A stretch of DNA of 64,000 nt, from contig JAFARZ010000351.1 of assembly GCA_019245115.1 (NCBI GenBank), positions 21,936 through 85,935 of the forward strand. Reading direction: 5' to 3'. The notes beneath the pieces are model-generated. The model was not told where the DNA came from, made no database searches, and worked only from the letters and a program-made list of their open reading frames with translations. Every line of letters starts with the position of its first letter. Within the stretch, counting starts at the first letter, position 1. Positions 1 to 9,812 of the stretch are shown here, one piece after another. Source of the stretch: Streptosporangiaceae bacterium (lineage in GTDB: Bacteria > Actinomycetota > Actinomycetes > Streptosporangiales > Streptosporangiaceae). A program made the position numbers and the translations under genes.

Positions 1-30
1 TGCTCACTCTGGCACGCTACGCCCATTAGG

Positions 31-86
31 GGGTACGTTGCGCCAACCATCCCCTCGGGACGGGTACGTTGCGCCAACCATCCCCT
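31..86. repeat. two-copy direct repeat (31-bp spacing)
   Basis: A 25-bp string beginning GGGTACGTTGCGCC occurs at 31-55 and again, exactly, at 62-86. It lies downstream of the VOC gene stop on the minus strand. Only two copies are visible and the window edge cuts off the left flank, so a longer array is possible. No function is evident. Confidence 0.8.
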
Positions 87-142
87 TCGGTTTCCGTCAC
101 GAAGCACTTCGGCGTTCGCCATGAGCCGCCGCTGGGCGCGCC

Positions 143-556
143 TTAGCGGTCGGCTTTACGCGGTTCGCCCCGGTAGGTGCCGAACGACCAGCGGTTTCCC
201 TCTGGGTCACGGGCCGCGAAGTCACGCGAGCCGTAGTCGGTGTCGTGCGGCGGCGAGATGATCTCGGCGCCGGCCGCCTTAGCCCGTTCGCACAGTTCGT
301 CGGGCCGCGCGGTGACCACATAGGCCCCGAACGTGCCGGGCTTGGTAGGTATGGCGTTGTCGTCGTCCCGTACCGACCCGAGCATGATGCCGCCGCCTTC
401 GGGCCAGGACATCTGGGCATGGTCGACACGGTCGCCCTCGCCGTAGACCACGGTCTCCTCGAAGCCGAACGCGTCGACGAGGAAACGGATCAGGCCTCGG
501 GCGTCGTGAGCCCGCAGCGTCGGCCAGACCTGCGGTTGCGGTGCTGTTGCGCTCAT
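143..556 (-). CDS. VOC family (glyoxalase/bleomycin-resistance-like) protein
   Basis: A 137-aa single-domain vicinal-oxygen-chelate protein. The N-terminal half carries the usual opening strand and helix (WPTLRAHDARGLIRFL). The middle has VDHAQMSWPEGGGIMLG, and the C-terminus has the typical ARDPEGNRWSFGTY ending. Such proteins are small cytoplasmic dimers that bind a metal or a hydrophobic ligand, and the substrate cannot be told from sequence. The ATG at 556 is preceded by GAGAGAGG about 8 nt upstream. Just upstream on the same strand lies an AraC-regulator remnant (620-727). AraC/VOC pairs are common in actinobacteria, so this gene may have lost its regulator. Confidence 0.85.
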   Translation of the reverse strand: MSATAPQPQVWPTLRAHDARGLIRFLVDAFGFEETVVYGEGDRVDHAQMSWPEGGGIMLGSVRDDDNAIPTKPGTFGAYVVTARPDELCERAKAAGAEIISPPHDTDYGSRDFAARDPEGNRWSFGTYRGEPRKADR

Positions 557-619
557 GAGCGAACACCTCTCTCGCTGTTTCGCTGTCGTGGGCCCGGCCC
601 TGCACAGGCCCGTTGATCG

Positions 620-727
620 CTACCAGCCTTCCTCGGCAGACCAGGCACCGGCTTGGACGTTTCGGAACTCTTCGGCCAGCCACTGGCTCGGCGGGCACCC
701 GCTCAGCGCCGCGAAGGTGCTCGTCGA
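620..727 (-). pseudogene. AraC-family regulator, C-terminal remnant
   Basis: Reading the minus strand from 727 to a TAG at 620-622 gives about 35 residues containing FAALSGCPPSQWLAEEFRNV. This matches the last helix and tail of AraC/XylS regulators (usual form: FRxLAGCxPxxWLxEEFRxVQ). The frame is closed just upstream by a TGA at 728-730, and I cannot recover the two helix-turn-helix motifs upstream in any frame. The remnant sits 63 bp upstream of the VOC gene, in the normal place for its regulator. The rest of 557-963 holds no other recognisable gene. Confidence 0.6.
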
Positions 728-963
728 TCATGCCTGAGCCCATATCACCACGATATGCGCCTGACCAGCTCGGACGAATTCCTGAGTGAACTCCAAGTAA
801 CCGCCAAGCCTCCCGAAGTGTAATGATTTGCGCAGGTAGAAGGCTTGCCGTCACAATCGGGGACTACCGCCCGCACACGGGATCGAGGGCGGGGCCCGGG
901 TCAGCTGGCACGAGGAAGGTATTTGGGGCCGCTGGCGTTAACTGGGAAACGGGAGGGATCGTG

Positions 964-1506
964 ATGATTCACCAGCAGCGTCGCGCCGGGGTACGCGCGG
1001 CCATGCGGAACGGGACGGTCATGCGCAACGGGGTATATGAGAAGCACAGGGACAAGGCGTCCGGCAAGCGCGGGGGCTCCGTGATCACGCTGCGCCCGAT
1101 CACCGTGATGGGTCCAGGTGCCGCGGACGGCCGGGACCGGTGGGACCGGAACGCGGCGGACCCGGAACAGCTCAGGCTTTCCAGCGAGATCGACGTTGAC
1201 GGCCGGCAGGTGGTCAGCGTGGCCGGGGAACTCGACATCGCCACGGCTCAGCAGGCCTACGCCTACATCAGTGACGTGATCGACAACGGCAAGGCGCCCG
1301 TCAGCGTCGACCTCGGCCAGGTCACGTTCTGTGACGCTTCCGGACTGGGCGTCCTCGCTCGCGCCGCCAAGCATGCCAGGCAGACCGGCCAGCAGCTGAT
1401 GCTGACCTCGGCCCGGCCGTCGATGCTCAAGATCATCCGGATCACGGGGCTTGACACCGCGTTTCCCGAGCTGAGCGCCCCGGCGCTCGCGCACCGCCTG
1501 TCCTGA
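964..1506 (+). CDS. STAS-domain anti-sigma factor antagonist
   Basis: A 180-aa protein with a poorly conserved N-terminal extension of about 75 residues. A STAS domain follows: LRLSSEIDVDGRQVVSVAGE, then the phospho-site region VTFCDASGLGVLARAAK and the closing IIRITGLDTAFP. In the family, the unphosphorylated Ser of the DAS motif binds a serine-kinase anti-sigma factor and frees a SigB/SigF-type sigma factor. The ATG at 964 is chosen because GGGAGGG lies about 7 nt upstream. The frame stays open upstream to 823, but without a good ribosome site. It is monocistronic by spacing. Its stop codon lies inside an exact 16-bp tandem duplication. Confidence 0.85.
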   Translation: MIHQQRRAGVRAAMRNGTVMRNGVYEKHRDKASGKRGGSVITLRPITVMGPGAADGRDRWDRNAADPEQLRLSSEIDVDGRQVVSVAGELDIATAQQAYAYISDVIDNGKAPVSVDLGQVTFCDASGLGVLARAAKHARQTGQQLMLTSARPSMLKIIRITGLDTAFPELSAPALAHRLS

Positions 1507-1525
1507 AGTCCGCCTGTCCTGAAGT
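1494..1525. repeat. exact 16-bp tandem duplication over the STAS stop codon
   Basis: The unit CCGCCTGTCCTGAAGT is present at 1494-1509 and 1510-1525. The first copy contains the last codons and TGA of the STAS gene. The second copy lies just after it. It looks like a simple slippage duplication. Confidence 0.9.
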
Positions 1526-1548
1526 CCGTCAGCTCTCCACTATCGCCA

Positions 1549-1585
1549 CGAAACGTTTCGCGGTTAGTCACGCTAGGCGCGTGAC
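1549..1585. promoter_or_regulatory. palindrome plus stem-loop upstream of acs
   Basis: A perfect 12-bp palindrome CGAAACGTTTCG (1549-1560) is followed by the inverted repeat GTCACGC/GCGTGAC (1567-1573 and 1579-1585, 5-nt loop). They lie in the 150 bp between the STAS stop and the acs start. The palindrome could be an operator for acs. The stem-loop could end STAS transcription, although there is no T-run. Both roles are inferences. Confidence 0.4.
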
Positions 1586-1657
1586 GCCTCGTGGCGTTAA
1601 GTTTGTAATGCTCACCACGTTAAGTCTCCGGTGGCATCTCAAGTGGAGGGACAAGCA

Positions 1658-3787
<2,130 letters not shown>

Positions 3788-3923
3788 CCCTCCGCGCCAA
3801 GGCCTCGCTGCGCTCGGCCGGCTTGGAGCCGCGGCGGGAATTGCCGCCCCTGCGGGACGGCAACCGCCGCGGCGCTCGCTTCCGCTCGCTTCGGGCCAAG
3901 GCCTCCCTTTTCAACCCGATTGC

Positions 3924-3941
3924 ACGAACGGACGGTGGTTA
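3924..3941. repeat. palindromic repeat family B, single arm (copy B1)
   Basis: ACGAACGGACGGTGGTTA lies between acs and the convergent gene ending at 3939. Read on the minus strand it starts with the TAA stop codon of that gene and runs into CCACCGTCCGTTCGT, the core shared by family B. The matching second arm is not visible here, so it would not form the full hairpin seen at 59320-59370. The 150 bp after acs hold no other gene. Confidence 0.75.
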
Positions 3942-5039
3942 CTGGCGCCAGGTCCATTTCTCCCATGCGTCCAGCCACCGTTCGATGAACGGCTTCCCAT
4001 GGCGTTGTGCTATATCGGCGAATTGACCGTGCTGAACCGCCATGGACGTGTGGTAATTCCAGGAGTTCGTCCAAGCCTGCTGGGCCGGGGCACTGGGCAC
4101 CCGCTCACCGAGGGTGGCGTAGCGCAACGTCTCGTCGATCGCACGCTCGCGCAGCCGAGCCGACGAAGTGAACCAGGACCCCTTCTCATCAAGGCTGGTC
4201 AGCTGGTTGACCACCGAGGTCATAGTGTCGTCCGCTTGGCGGTCGCCGATGCCGGATCGGTCGGCCAGCTCACGGACGGCACGCTGCCACAGCGCCCCCA
4301 TCCTGGCCCCTTCGCCGGCTCGGTGCCGGGGAATCCGCCCGGCATTCAGTCGCGCCGCGGTTCGCGCGCGCCATTCGAGCTCGGCGTCGACCAGCGCGCG
4401 ATACGCCGCCATGCCCTCCGCGGGCTCGAGGACCGGCTCCGGCTGGCTCCGGTGCCGCTCAGCCACCTGCTCGAGCATCTCGTGCCGACCGTCCTGGTAG
4501 GGTCCGAGGTCGGTGACCACGGCGAGCCGAACCGATGCCGGATCAACGCCCCGGCCTATCACGGTCACCGTGACCGCGCCGACCGGCAGCCGCACAGCCA
4601 GCAGGTTCCCGTGCCGGCAGGCCAGCCCGCGGACTTCATCGTCGTCGGTCAGCACGCTGGCCGGCCAGTATTCCGGCGGCTCAGCGGGGTCTTCCTCATC
4701 CAGACAGGCCTGATCGGCGAGACGGTTCCGCTCGTCGTCGATGGCCCATAGCAGTTGCCCCTCGGCACCGGAACCGGGCGGGCCCTCCATCACGGTCGCG
4801 CTGGTGACCGAAACCCACGGTCCGGCCGGGTCAGCCCAGTTCCCGTAGGCCAGGCCGACACCCGTCCACTCCTCTTGCACCTGCATGGCCTCGACCAAAG
4901 CCACCGGCCGCAATGCCGGCGCGGCCAGCTCAAAGACCTCGAACAGCGGACGGGGCACAAGCGCCTCGGCGTCATGCCGGGCGACCTCGCGCATCCGCGC
5001 GAGCCACTCCTCGTGTTCCGGGTCAGGGACCTGTCGCAT
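3939..5039 (-). CDS. hypothetical protein, 366 aa
   Basis: I do not recognise a family. The protein is soluble and acidic, with no signal peptide or membrane segment. The N-terminal half (to about residue 170) looks like a mixed sheet domain (VTVTVIGRGVDPASVRLAVV). The C-terminal half is helical, with repeated Arg/Glu/Ala helices and a Trp-rich end (WLDAWEKWTWRQ). The start at 5039 lies 12 bp from the stop of the upstream DUF427 gene, so the two are probably co-transcribed. The stop codon is the first triplet of repeat B1. No close paralogue is seen in the window. Confidence 0.7.
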   Translation of the reverse strand: MRQVPDPEHEEWLARMREVARHDAEALVPRPLFEVFELAAPALRPVALVEAMQVQEEWTGVGLAYGNWADPAGPWVSVTSATVMEGPPGSGAEGQLLWAIDDERNRLADQACLDEEDPAEPPEYWPASVLTDDDEVRGLACRHGNLLAVRLPVGAVTVTVIGRGVDPASVRLAVVTDLGPYQDGRHEMLEQVAERHRSQPEPVLEPAEGMAAYRALVDAELEWRARTAARLNAGRIPRHRAGEGARMGALWQRAVRELADRSGIGDRQADDTMTSVVNQLTSLDEKGSWFTSSARLRERAIDETLRYATLGERVPSAPAQQAWTNSWNYHTSMAVQHGQFADIAQRHGKPFIERWLDAWEKWTWRQ

Positions 5040-5051
5040 GGCGGCAGTGTC

Positions 5052-5846
5052 TCACTTGTAGTCGCCTACCTCCAGGACCAGGTCATCATGCAGGAAGCTC
5101 AGGTAGCCGCTGATCTTGGCCGCGTCGCCGTCGGCGGTGGGATAAAACCAGACCGCATCACTCAGCTCCTTGTCGCCCGCCCGCACCGACCAGTACGAGG
5201 CGGTGCCCTTGTACGGGCATACCGTGTGCGTGTCGCTGGCCTGGAGCAGGTCCTGCCGGACGTCCTCGGCTGGAAAGTAGAACCGGTTCGGCAGGCCGGT
5301 CTCGGACAGCAGCATCGGCCTGGTGGTCTCCGCGATCACCTGGCCGTCCAGCAGCACCCGCACGTGCCGTCCGGAACGTCGCACATCAACCCGGTGGTAC
5401 GGGTCCCGCAGGTGGCCCTCCACCCGTTCGTCCTCGTCGTACCACTCGTCCATCCGGTCCCAGTACAGGCCCGCATATCCGCGCAGCCAGGCAGACTCCT
5501 GGTTCGGCTCCGGGTAGGCCCAGATGGCGTTCTCGGTCACCCGGTTGCCTGCCTGCACCGTCCAGTAGGACGCGGTGCCCTTGAACGGGCAGTACGTGTG
5601 GTGATCGGTTGGCCGCAGCAGGTCCTGCCTGATGTCGTCGAGCGGCACGTACGGCTGCGGCAGCAGCCCGGTCTCGTGCAGCAGCATGGCCCGGGTGGTG
5701 TCGAAGACGGTCTCACCGCCGAAGACGGCGCGAAGCCGCCGCGGGAACTCGTGCATCAGCAGCCGGTGCGCGGGCCCTTCTATGCGGTAGTTGACGGTCT
5801 CCGGCGCCTGGCCCGATAGCGGACCGGAACTGAAGGTGAGCGACAC
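5052..5846 (-). CDS. tandem DUF427 protein
   Basis: A 264-aa cytoplasmic protein built from two DUF427 repeats. The signature appears twice, once as CPFKGTASYWTVQAGN near residue 90 and again as CPYKGTASYWSVRAGD near 205. Each is preceded by ETGLxxxxYxPxxDIRQDLL-like text. DUF427 proteins are common in actinobacteria and have no established reaction. The GTG start at 5846 has GGAGGAGA about 7 nt upstream. It sits 18 bp after the phosphatase stop and 12 bp before the next start, so it is the middle of a co-directional set. Confidence 0.88.
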   Translation of the reverse strand: MSLTFSSGPLSGQAPETVNYRIEGPAHRLLMHEFPRRLRAVFGGETVFDTTRAMLLHETGLLPQPYVPLDDIRQDLLRPTDHHTYCPFKGTASYWTVQAGNRVTENAIWAYPEPNQESAWLRGYAGLYWDRMDEWYDEDERVEGHLRDPYHRVDVRRSGRHVRVLLDGQVIAETTRPMLLSETGLPNRFYFPAEDVRQDLLQASDTHTVCPYKGTASYWSVRAGDKELSDAVWFYPTADGDAAKISGYLSFLHDDLVLEVGDYK

Positions 5847-5864
5847 AGTGGTTCTCCTCCCGGG

Positions 5865-6383
5865 TCACAAATCGGCGGGGATGACGAAGTCGGCCAGGCG
5901 CGCCTGTCCGTGGGTGAGGTCAGCCCAGTCGTCATCGAACTCCAGCACTGCTACCCCTGCCGTAGGGAAGTTCATTCCGCCGCGATGTGTTCCCGCCAGG
6001 CTGGCGGCCAGCTCAGAAATGCCGGGATTGTGGGCGATCAGCATGCTGGCCCGGCTCTCGCCGGGCAGCTCGCGTGCCAGGTAGAGCAGGGACATCGCGC
6101 TGGCCGCGTAGGCGCGCGGCTCGAACGTCACGGCTGGCGCTCTGCCCTTGAATGCGGGGGACAGCTCCACGGCGACGAGCTCCCAGGTTTCCCGGGTCCG
6201 CCGGGCGGTCGAGCACACGACCGTGTCAGGCAGGTATTCCTTGGCACGCAGCCAGCGTCCCACCGCGGGCGCATCGCGCCGTCCGCGCTTGCCCAGCGGA
6301 CGGTCATGATCCGGTACATCCTCCGGCCAGGCCGACTTGGCATGCCGCAGCAACACCAGCCGGCGCGTCCCCTCCTCCACCAT
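5865..6383 (-). CDS. SixA-like histidine phosphatase
   Basis: A 172-aa protein of the histidine phosphatase (phosphoglycerate-mutase-like) superfamily. The catalytic RH motif is in LVLLRHAKSAWPE near residue 12. It is followed by DHDRPLGKRGRRDAP and the second basic motif STARRTRETWE. The later His is in IAHNPGISELAASL. E. coli SixA dephosphorylates phosphohistidine, but many actinobacterial relatives are unassigned, so the substrate is unknown. It is probably in an operon with the DUF427 gene downstream and the 192-aa hypothetical upstream (43 bp). Confidence 0.88.
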   Translation of the reverse strand: MVEEGTRRLVLLRHAKSAWPEDVPDHDRPLGKRGRRDAPAVGRWLRAKEYLPDTVVCSTARRTRETWELVAVELSPAFKGRAPAVTFEPRAYAASAMSLLYLARELPGESRASMLIAHNPGISELAASLAGTHRGGMNFPTAGVAVLEFDDDWADLTHGQARLADFVIPADL

Positions 6384-6426
6384 TCCCCCAGCCTGCCACG
6401 TCCCGTGATGCGAGGCGGCCGGACCC

Positions 6427-7005
6427 CTACAGCCAGCCGGAACGGATCAGGGCCGGCTCGCCGTCGGCCCCGGCCGCTGTCCGGTCAGCGGCCGGCACCT
6501 CGGCCAGTGGCGGGTTCCCGAGCTCGCCCGCGCGCACCTTGTCCAGTAGCCTGCGGGTCGCGTCGATGATCTCGGGGGCCGCGTCGCGGAGATCCCTCGC
6601 GTCGCCGGGACCCGCGGTGTCCTGCGGGAAGCCGGCCTCGGCGAGCAGCCCGTCCAGATCAGCCAGCTTGCCGGCCAGCCACCCCAGCGGATCGGCGGAC
6701 AGCTCGCGGACGAACACCCGGCTGGTCGGATCCCAGCCACGGAATACCGGATGATGGTGCGTACGGTCGAAGCTCCCGGGCTCGCCGTCCACCGATTCGA
6801 GGAAATCGGCCCGCCAGACCGGTTCACCGACCTCGATCGGCTGCGCCGAGTAGATCGAGCCCCGTAGCGGGCCACGGCCGAGGACCCGCAGCTCAAGCCG
6901 CACGCCGTGTTCGGCGCCCTCCTGGCCCTTCTTCGGCGCCGGATCCACGAAGTACAGATCCCCGACCACCACACCCACCCGCTCGAACCCGAACACGTAC
7001 AGCAT
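6427..7005 (-). CDS. hypothetical protein, 192 aa
   Basis: No family is recognised. The N-terminus (MLYVFGFERVGVVVGDLYFV) is hydrophobic but not a clean membrane segment and is followed by DPAPKKGQEGAEHGVRLELR. It looks like a sheet domain, with a helical C-terminal third (AAPEIIDATRRLLDKVRAGE). The start at 7005 is preferred because GAGGGG lies about 6 nt upstream. The frame is open further upstream to 7263, but that stretch is Arg/Gly-rich non-coding-like sequence. It is first in a co-directional run with the phosphatase and DUF427 genes. Confidence 0.7.
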   Translation of the reverse strand: MLYVFGFERVGVVVGDLYFVDPAPKKGQEGAEHGVRLELRVLGRGPLRGSIYSAQPIEVGEPVWRADFLESVDGEPGSFDRTHHHPVFRGWDPTSRVFVRELSADPLGWLAGKLADLDGLLAEAGFPQDTAGPGDARDLRDAAPEIIDATRRLLDKVRAGELGNPPLAEVPAADRTAAGADGEPALIRSGWL

Positions 7006-7418
7006 CCATTCCCCTCTCATCACGTCGTCAGCCGGTATATCCACTATCTCCCGACAACGCAGCGGCGGCCAACGCCCAACCCCCCGCCGACGCACCTCCG
7101 CGGCCCGCATCCCCCGCGGCCGCATCCCGCGCGGCCCCGCCCTATGTCCGCGCGCCCGATTTCCGGACTTGCCCCATCCGGTACAAGAGCCAACCGACAG
7201 GCATGACCAGGCTGACGCCACCCATCCCAGCCGCTGCGCATTGCTGCCCGTATCCCCCGACACCCCCGCCTTATGCCCACACCCGACATTTCCGGATTAG
7301 CACCTCCGCTCTCGCATTTGAGAGCATTCCAGTTGAACCGGTTCCCAGCGTATCGTGAAACGGTCGCCAGCTTTGCTGGGATATGACCCTTACGTGGACG
7401 GGGCCGCGCTGGATGAGC

Positions 7419-7494
7419 CGGAATAAAGGGGCTCTACGGAAGAAAGGGCGCCGGTTTCCGGCGCCTTTTCTTCCAGAGGGCTCCTAATTTCCGT
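7419..7494. repeat. palindromic repeat family A, copy A1
   Basis: An imperfect inverted repeat of about 76 bp. The core GGCGCCGG-TTT-CCGGCGCC is flanked by GGAAGAAA on the left and TTTTCTTCC on the right. Outer arms (GGGGCTCT / AGAGGGCTCC, then GGAATAAA / TAATTTCC) extend the stem. The same design occurs at 7759, 21527, 40534 and 44044. All copies are intergenic. Confidence 0.85.
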
Positions 7495-7758
7495 AAAGCG
7501 GCTGGCCGTGCGCCCGATATGTGATGATACACGCAAGTTCCCAGGGTAGGACGGCACTCCGGCGCAAGTAGAATGGCCACTTTCCCAAAGCTAACGTTAT
7601 TCCGGAATGCTCACATTTTGGAGGAATGAACGTTCGCGATAACTGGACCAGGAATCGTCAGCTCGACACGCAGAATCCTCGTTTGGGCAATTATCCGTGC
7701 CGCAGTGCGATAGCGGATTCGACGTGAGGAAAACTGAGCCAGATCGAGCGGATACCGT

Positions 7759-7831
7759 GGAAGATAGGGGCCTCGCGGAAGATTGGGCGCCGGTTTCCGG
7801 CGCCTTTTCCTCCGCCAAGCGCTTTTCTTCC
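7759..7831. repeat. palindromic repeat family A, copy A2
   Basis: Second copy, 265 bp after A1 in the same gene-free stretch. The left arm reads GGAAGATAGGGGCCTCGCGG, the core is GGCGCCGGTTTCCGGCGCC, and the right arm is degraded (TCCGCCAAGCGCTTTTCTTCC). It lies between divergent genes, so it cannot simply be a terminator for either neighbour. Confidence 0.8.
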
Positions 7832-7859
7832 ACGAGATGCATCCGAGATGCCTTTTCTG

Positions 7860-8120
7860 CCTGAAATGTCGCGCCGAAACGGGGGCAGAATCGCTGGGAA
7901 CGAAGTCGCGCGGACGGGCAACAGGCCGCAACGTGACGGAAACCGGGGCAAAACGGCCCGGAGGGAGCCACAGCAGGCCGGAGCGGGGGCAAAACCGGCC
8001 GGGACAGAACCACGGCAGGCCGAAACCCCGGGACAAAGAGCGGAGGACGGGGACGGCGGGCAAACCGGGGGGCGGAAACGAGCGGAGGACGGGGGACGGC
8101 GGGGCAAATGGGGGTGACAA
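7860..8120. repeat. purine-rich degenerate repeat tract
   Basis: The plus strand is strongly purine-rich, with recurring short words such as CCGGGGCAAAA, CAGGCCG, GAGCGGAGGACGGG and GGACGGCGGG. The reverse complement resembles the CCGTCCGG/TTCTTGCTCC tract at 20855-21120. It runs up to the ribosome site of the small membrane protein gene. It is probably non-coding. Confidence 0.6.
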
Positions 8121-8130
8121 TGGGGGGGTG

Positions 8131-8331
8131 ATGATGCGAGCTCTGCTGGTGCTGGTCGGCGGGGTGCTGGTGGCGGCCGGTGTCGTGTGGACGCTGCAGG
8201 GCGTCGGCGACATCGGCGGGAGCTTTATGAGCGGTGACAAGCTGTGGGCCGTGGTCGGGCCGATCACCGCGGCGGCCGGCCTGGTCATCGCCGGGACCGC
8301 GCTGCTCAGGAAGCGGGGCGGACGCGCATGA
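8131..8331 (+). CDS. small two-helix membrane protein
   Basis: A 66-aa protein with two predicted membrane spans: ALLVLVGGVLVAAGVVWTLQ near residues 4-23 and AVVGPITAAAGLVIAGTALL near 39-58. A basic tail (RKRGGRA) should face the cytoplasm. G-rich ribosome-binding sequence at 8122-8127 supports a start at 8131 or 8134 (GTG 8128 is also possible). Similar short proteins are common in actinobacteria without known function. Its last 26 bp overlap the 3' end of the convergent MaoC gene. Confidence 0.75.
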   Translation: MMRALLVLVGGVLVAAGVVWTLQGVGDIGGSFMSGDKLWAVVGPITAAAGLVIAGTALLRKRGGRA

Positions 8332-8785
8332 AGTTGACGGCCGTCAGGCGCAGGACCGCGGTGCCGTCCTGATTGACGGCTTCCACCATGGTCCGGACGA
8401 TGCCGCGATCAGGTTTGCTCAGCGACTTCCGCGCCTCGAGCACCGTGGCTCTGACGCGCAGCGTGTCGCCGGGCCGGACCGGATAAGGCCAGCGGAGCTC
8501 GTCGATGCCCGCGGCGCCGAGGCTGGACTCCGCCGACAGGTAATGCTCGACAAGCTGGCGCATCACCAGGCTCGCGGTATGCCATCCGCTGGCGATCAGG
8601 CCGCCGAATGGGCCGTCGATCGACGGATCGACGTGGAACGGCTGCGGATCGTACTCCTTGGCGAAGGCGACGATCGACCCCTCGTCCACTGACACGCTGC
8701 CGCAGTCGAACGTCACACCCGGCGCAAAGTCTTCGAAATACCGCACCACGGGATCAGTATCGCAGGGGGCATCGGCGCTGGCCAC
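8306..8785 (-). CDS. MaoC-family (R)-hydratase
   Basis: A 159-aa hot-dog-fold protein of the MaoC dehydratase family. The hydratase motif DPQPFHVDP contains the catalytic Asp and His, followed by GGLIASGWHTASLVMR. The text YFEDFAPGVTFDCGS at the N-terminus is typical. Family members hydrate or dehydrate (R)-3-hydroxyacyl-CoA in fatty-acid or polyester metabolism. No acyl-CoA gene is adjacent, so the substrate is open. The preferred start is ATG 8785. It converges on the small membrane protein gene with a 26-bp overlap. Confidence 0.88.
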   Translation of the reverse strand: MASADAPCDTDPVVRYFEDFAPGVTFDCGSVSVDEGSIVAFAKEYDPQPFHVDPSIDGPFGGLIASGWHTASLVMRQLVEHYLSAESSLGAAGIDELRWPYPVRPGDTLRVRATVLEARKSLSKPDRGIVRTMVEAVNQDGTAVLRLTAVNFMRVRPAS

Positions 8786-8999
8786 GACGGCCCTCCGGCC
8801 TTACAGATCACGAACGTGTCACAGGAATACGTCGATTCGCCTGCGGAGCAAACCTGCTTCCTGTCATGATTCCGCAGACGGCACAGACGCCGCTTAGCGA
8901 CTAAATGCCGCACGGTCGCTCAGGGACCAGCAAGGTCCGTCGACGGGCCCTCCGCAACGGGGCCTGGTAGATGGGCAGAGATACAACTTGGGGAGCTCG

Positions 9000-9806
9000 G
9001 TGAGTACGCCTTCCATGCACCGCCGACCGCGCAAGATCAGGCGCACCGGTCGGCACACCACCCCGTCGCAGGTAGAGAAAGTGGCGGAAGTGGCCGGCAA
9101 GGCCGCTCCCGCGGTGGCGATCGCGGGTGTCATTGTCGCGGCGCCGGCCGCGAACGCCGCTACGAGCGCGCCGGCCAAGGCCACTACCGTCGCGGAGCGA
9201 GTGCACACGGACGCCAAGGTCATCCGGGAGAGCAAGGCCCATCGGACGCAGACTGCCAGCCGTAGCTACACCGTACAGGCGGGTGACAGCCTCGCTTCGA
9301 TCGCACAGAAGGAATACGGCAACTACAACGACTGGAACTGGATCTACCAGGCGAACACCAATGTGATCCACAATCCGGACGTCATCTACCCGGGTGAGCA
9401 CCTGCAGATCCCGTCCAGCGCGCCCGCGGGCGCACCCAGGACAACGGCCGCCCACCACCCCAGGCACGCCAAGCCCAGCCCGCCGGCCACCACGCTGACC
9501 ACCTCGGCCGTCCCGAGCGGCACGCTCAGCTGCCACGGCCTCGAGGTGCTGTGGGAGGACGCGGGCGGCGCGTCCTGGGCGGCCGAGACCGCCGCGGCCA
9601 TCGCCATGGCCGAGTCCGGCGGCAACCAGTACGCCCACAGCCCGACGAACGACTTCGGCTACTGGCAGATCAACGGCGTGTGGGGTGCCATGGCCACCTA
9701 CAACCCGCTGGGCAACGCCAAGGCGGCCGTGCACATCTCCGACGATGGCCGCAACTGGAGCCCGTGGACCACGTACACCAGCGGCGCGTACCACGGACGT
9801 TGTTAA
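9000..9806 (+). CDS. secreted LysM protein with C-terminal lysozyme-like domain
   Basis: A 268-aa exported cell-wall protein. A basic N-terminus (HRRPRKIRRTGRH) and a hydrophobic stretch rich in Ala and Val, ending near PAANAAT, make a signal peptide. A LysM domain follows (SYTVQAGDSLASIAQKEYGN to PGEHLQIP, about residues 87-140), then a Pro/Thr/Ala linker. The C-terminal domain has AAAIAMAESGGNQYAHS, where Glu is the likely catalytic acid, and FGYWQINGVWGAM, like soluble lytic transglycosylases. It should bind and cleave peptidoglycan outside the cell. GTG 9000 has GGGGAG 5 nt upstream; a TTG at 8988 is in frame but overlaps that site. No ydaO-type leader is recognisable upstream. Confidence 0.88.
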   Translation: MSTPSMHRRPRKIRRTGRHTTPSQVEKVAEVAGKAAPAVAIAGVIVAAPAANAATSAPAKATTVAERVHTDAKVIRESKAHRTQTASRSYTVQAGDSLASIAQKEYGNYNDWNWIYQANTNVIHNPDVIYPGEHLQIPSSAPAGAPRTTAAHHPRHAKPSPPATTLTTSAVPSGTLSCHGLEVLWEDAGGASWAAETAAAIAMAESGGNQYAHSPTNDFGYWQINGVWGAMATYNPLGNAKAAVHISDDGRNWSPWTTYTSGAYHGRC

Positions 9807-9812
9807 GCCGGT

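Larger units (their letters stand above)
7006..8130. other. gene-free stretch between divergent genes
   Basis: About 1.1 kb without a supportable gene between the divergent starts at 7005 (minus) and 8131 (plus). It holds two copies of repeat family A (7419-7494, 7759-7831) and a purine-rich, repeat-like tract (7860-8120). AT-richer sequence at 7495-7750 could hold promoters. Open frames here are low-complexity and I do not call them genes. Confidence 0.7.

Noticed and set aside
7419..7494. family A hairpins as simple transcription terminators
   Set aside because: A1 and A2 lie between divergent genes, where a terminator would serve no neighbour. A dispersed repeat element explains all five copies better.
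7783..8127. N-terminal 115-residue extension of the small membrane protein frame
   Set aside because: The extension covers repeat A2 and the purine-rich tract. A G-rich ribosome site precedes the internal ATG at 8131, which starts a normal two-helix protein.
8786..8999. possible c-di-AMP (ydaO) riboswitch before a LysM gene
   Set aside because: Such genes often carry one, but I could not find the conserved ydaO core (the GTCAGCTAACC-like segment and its partner) here, nor upstream of 20460 or 41347.
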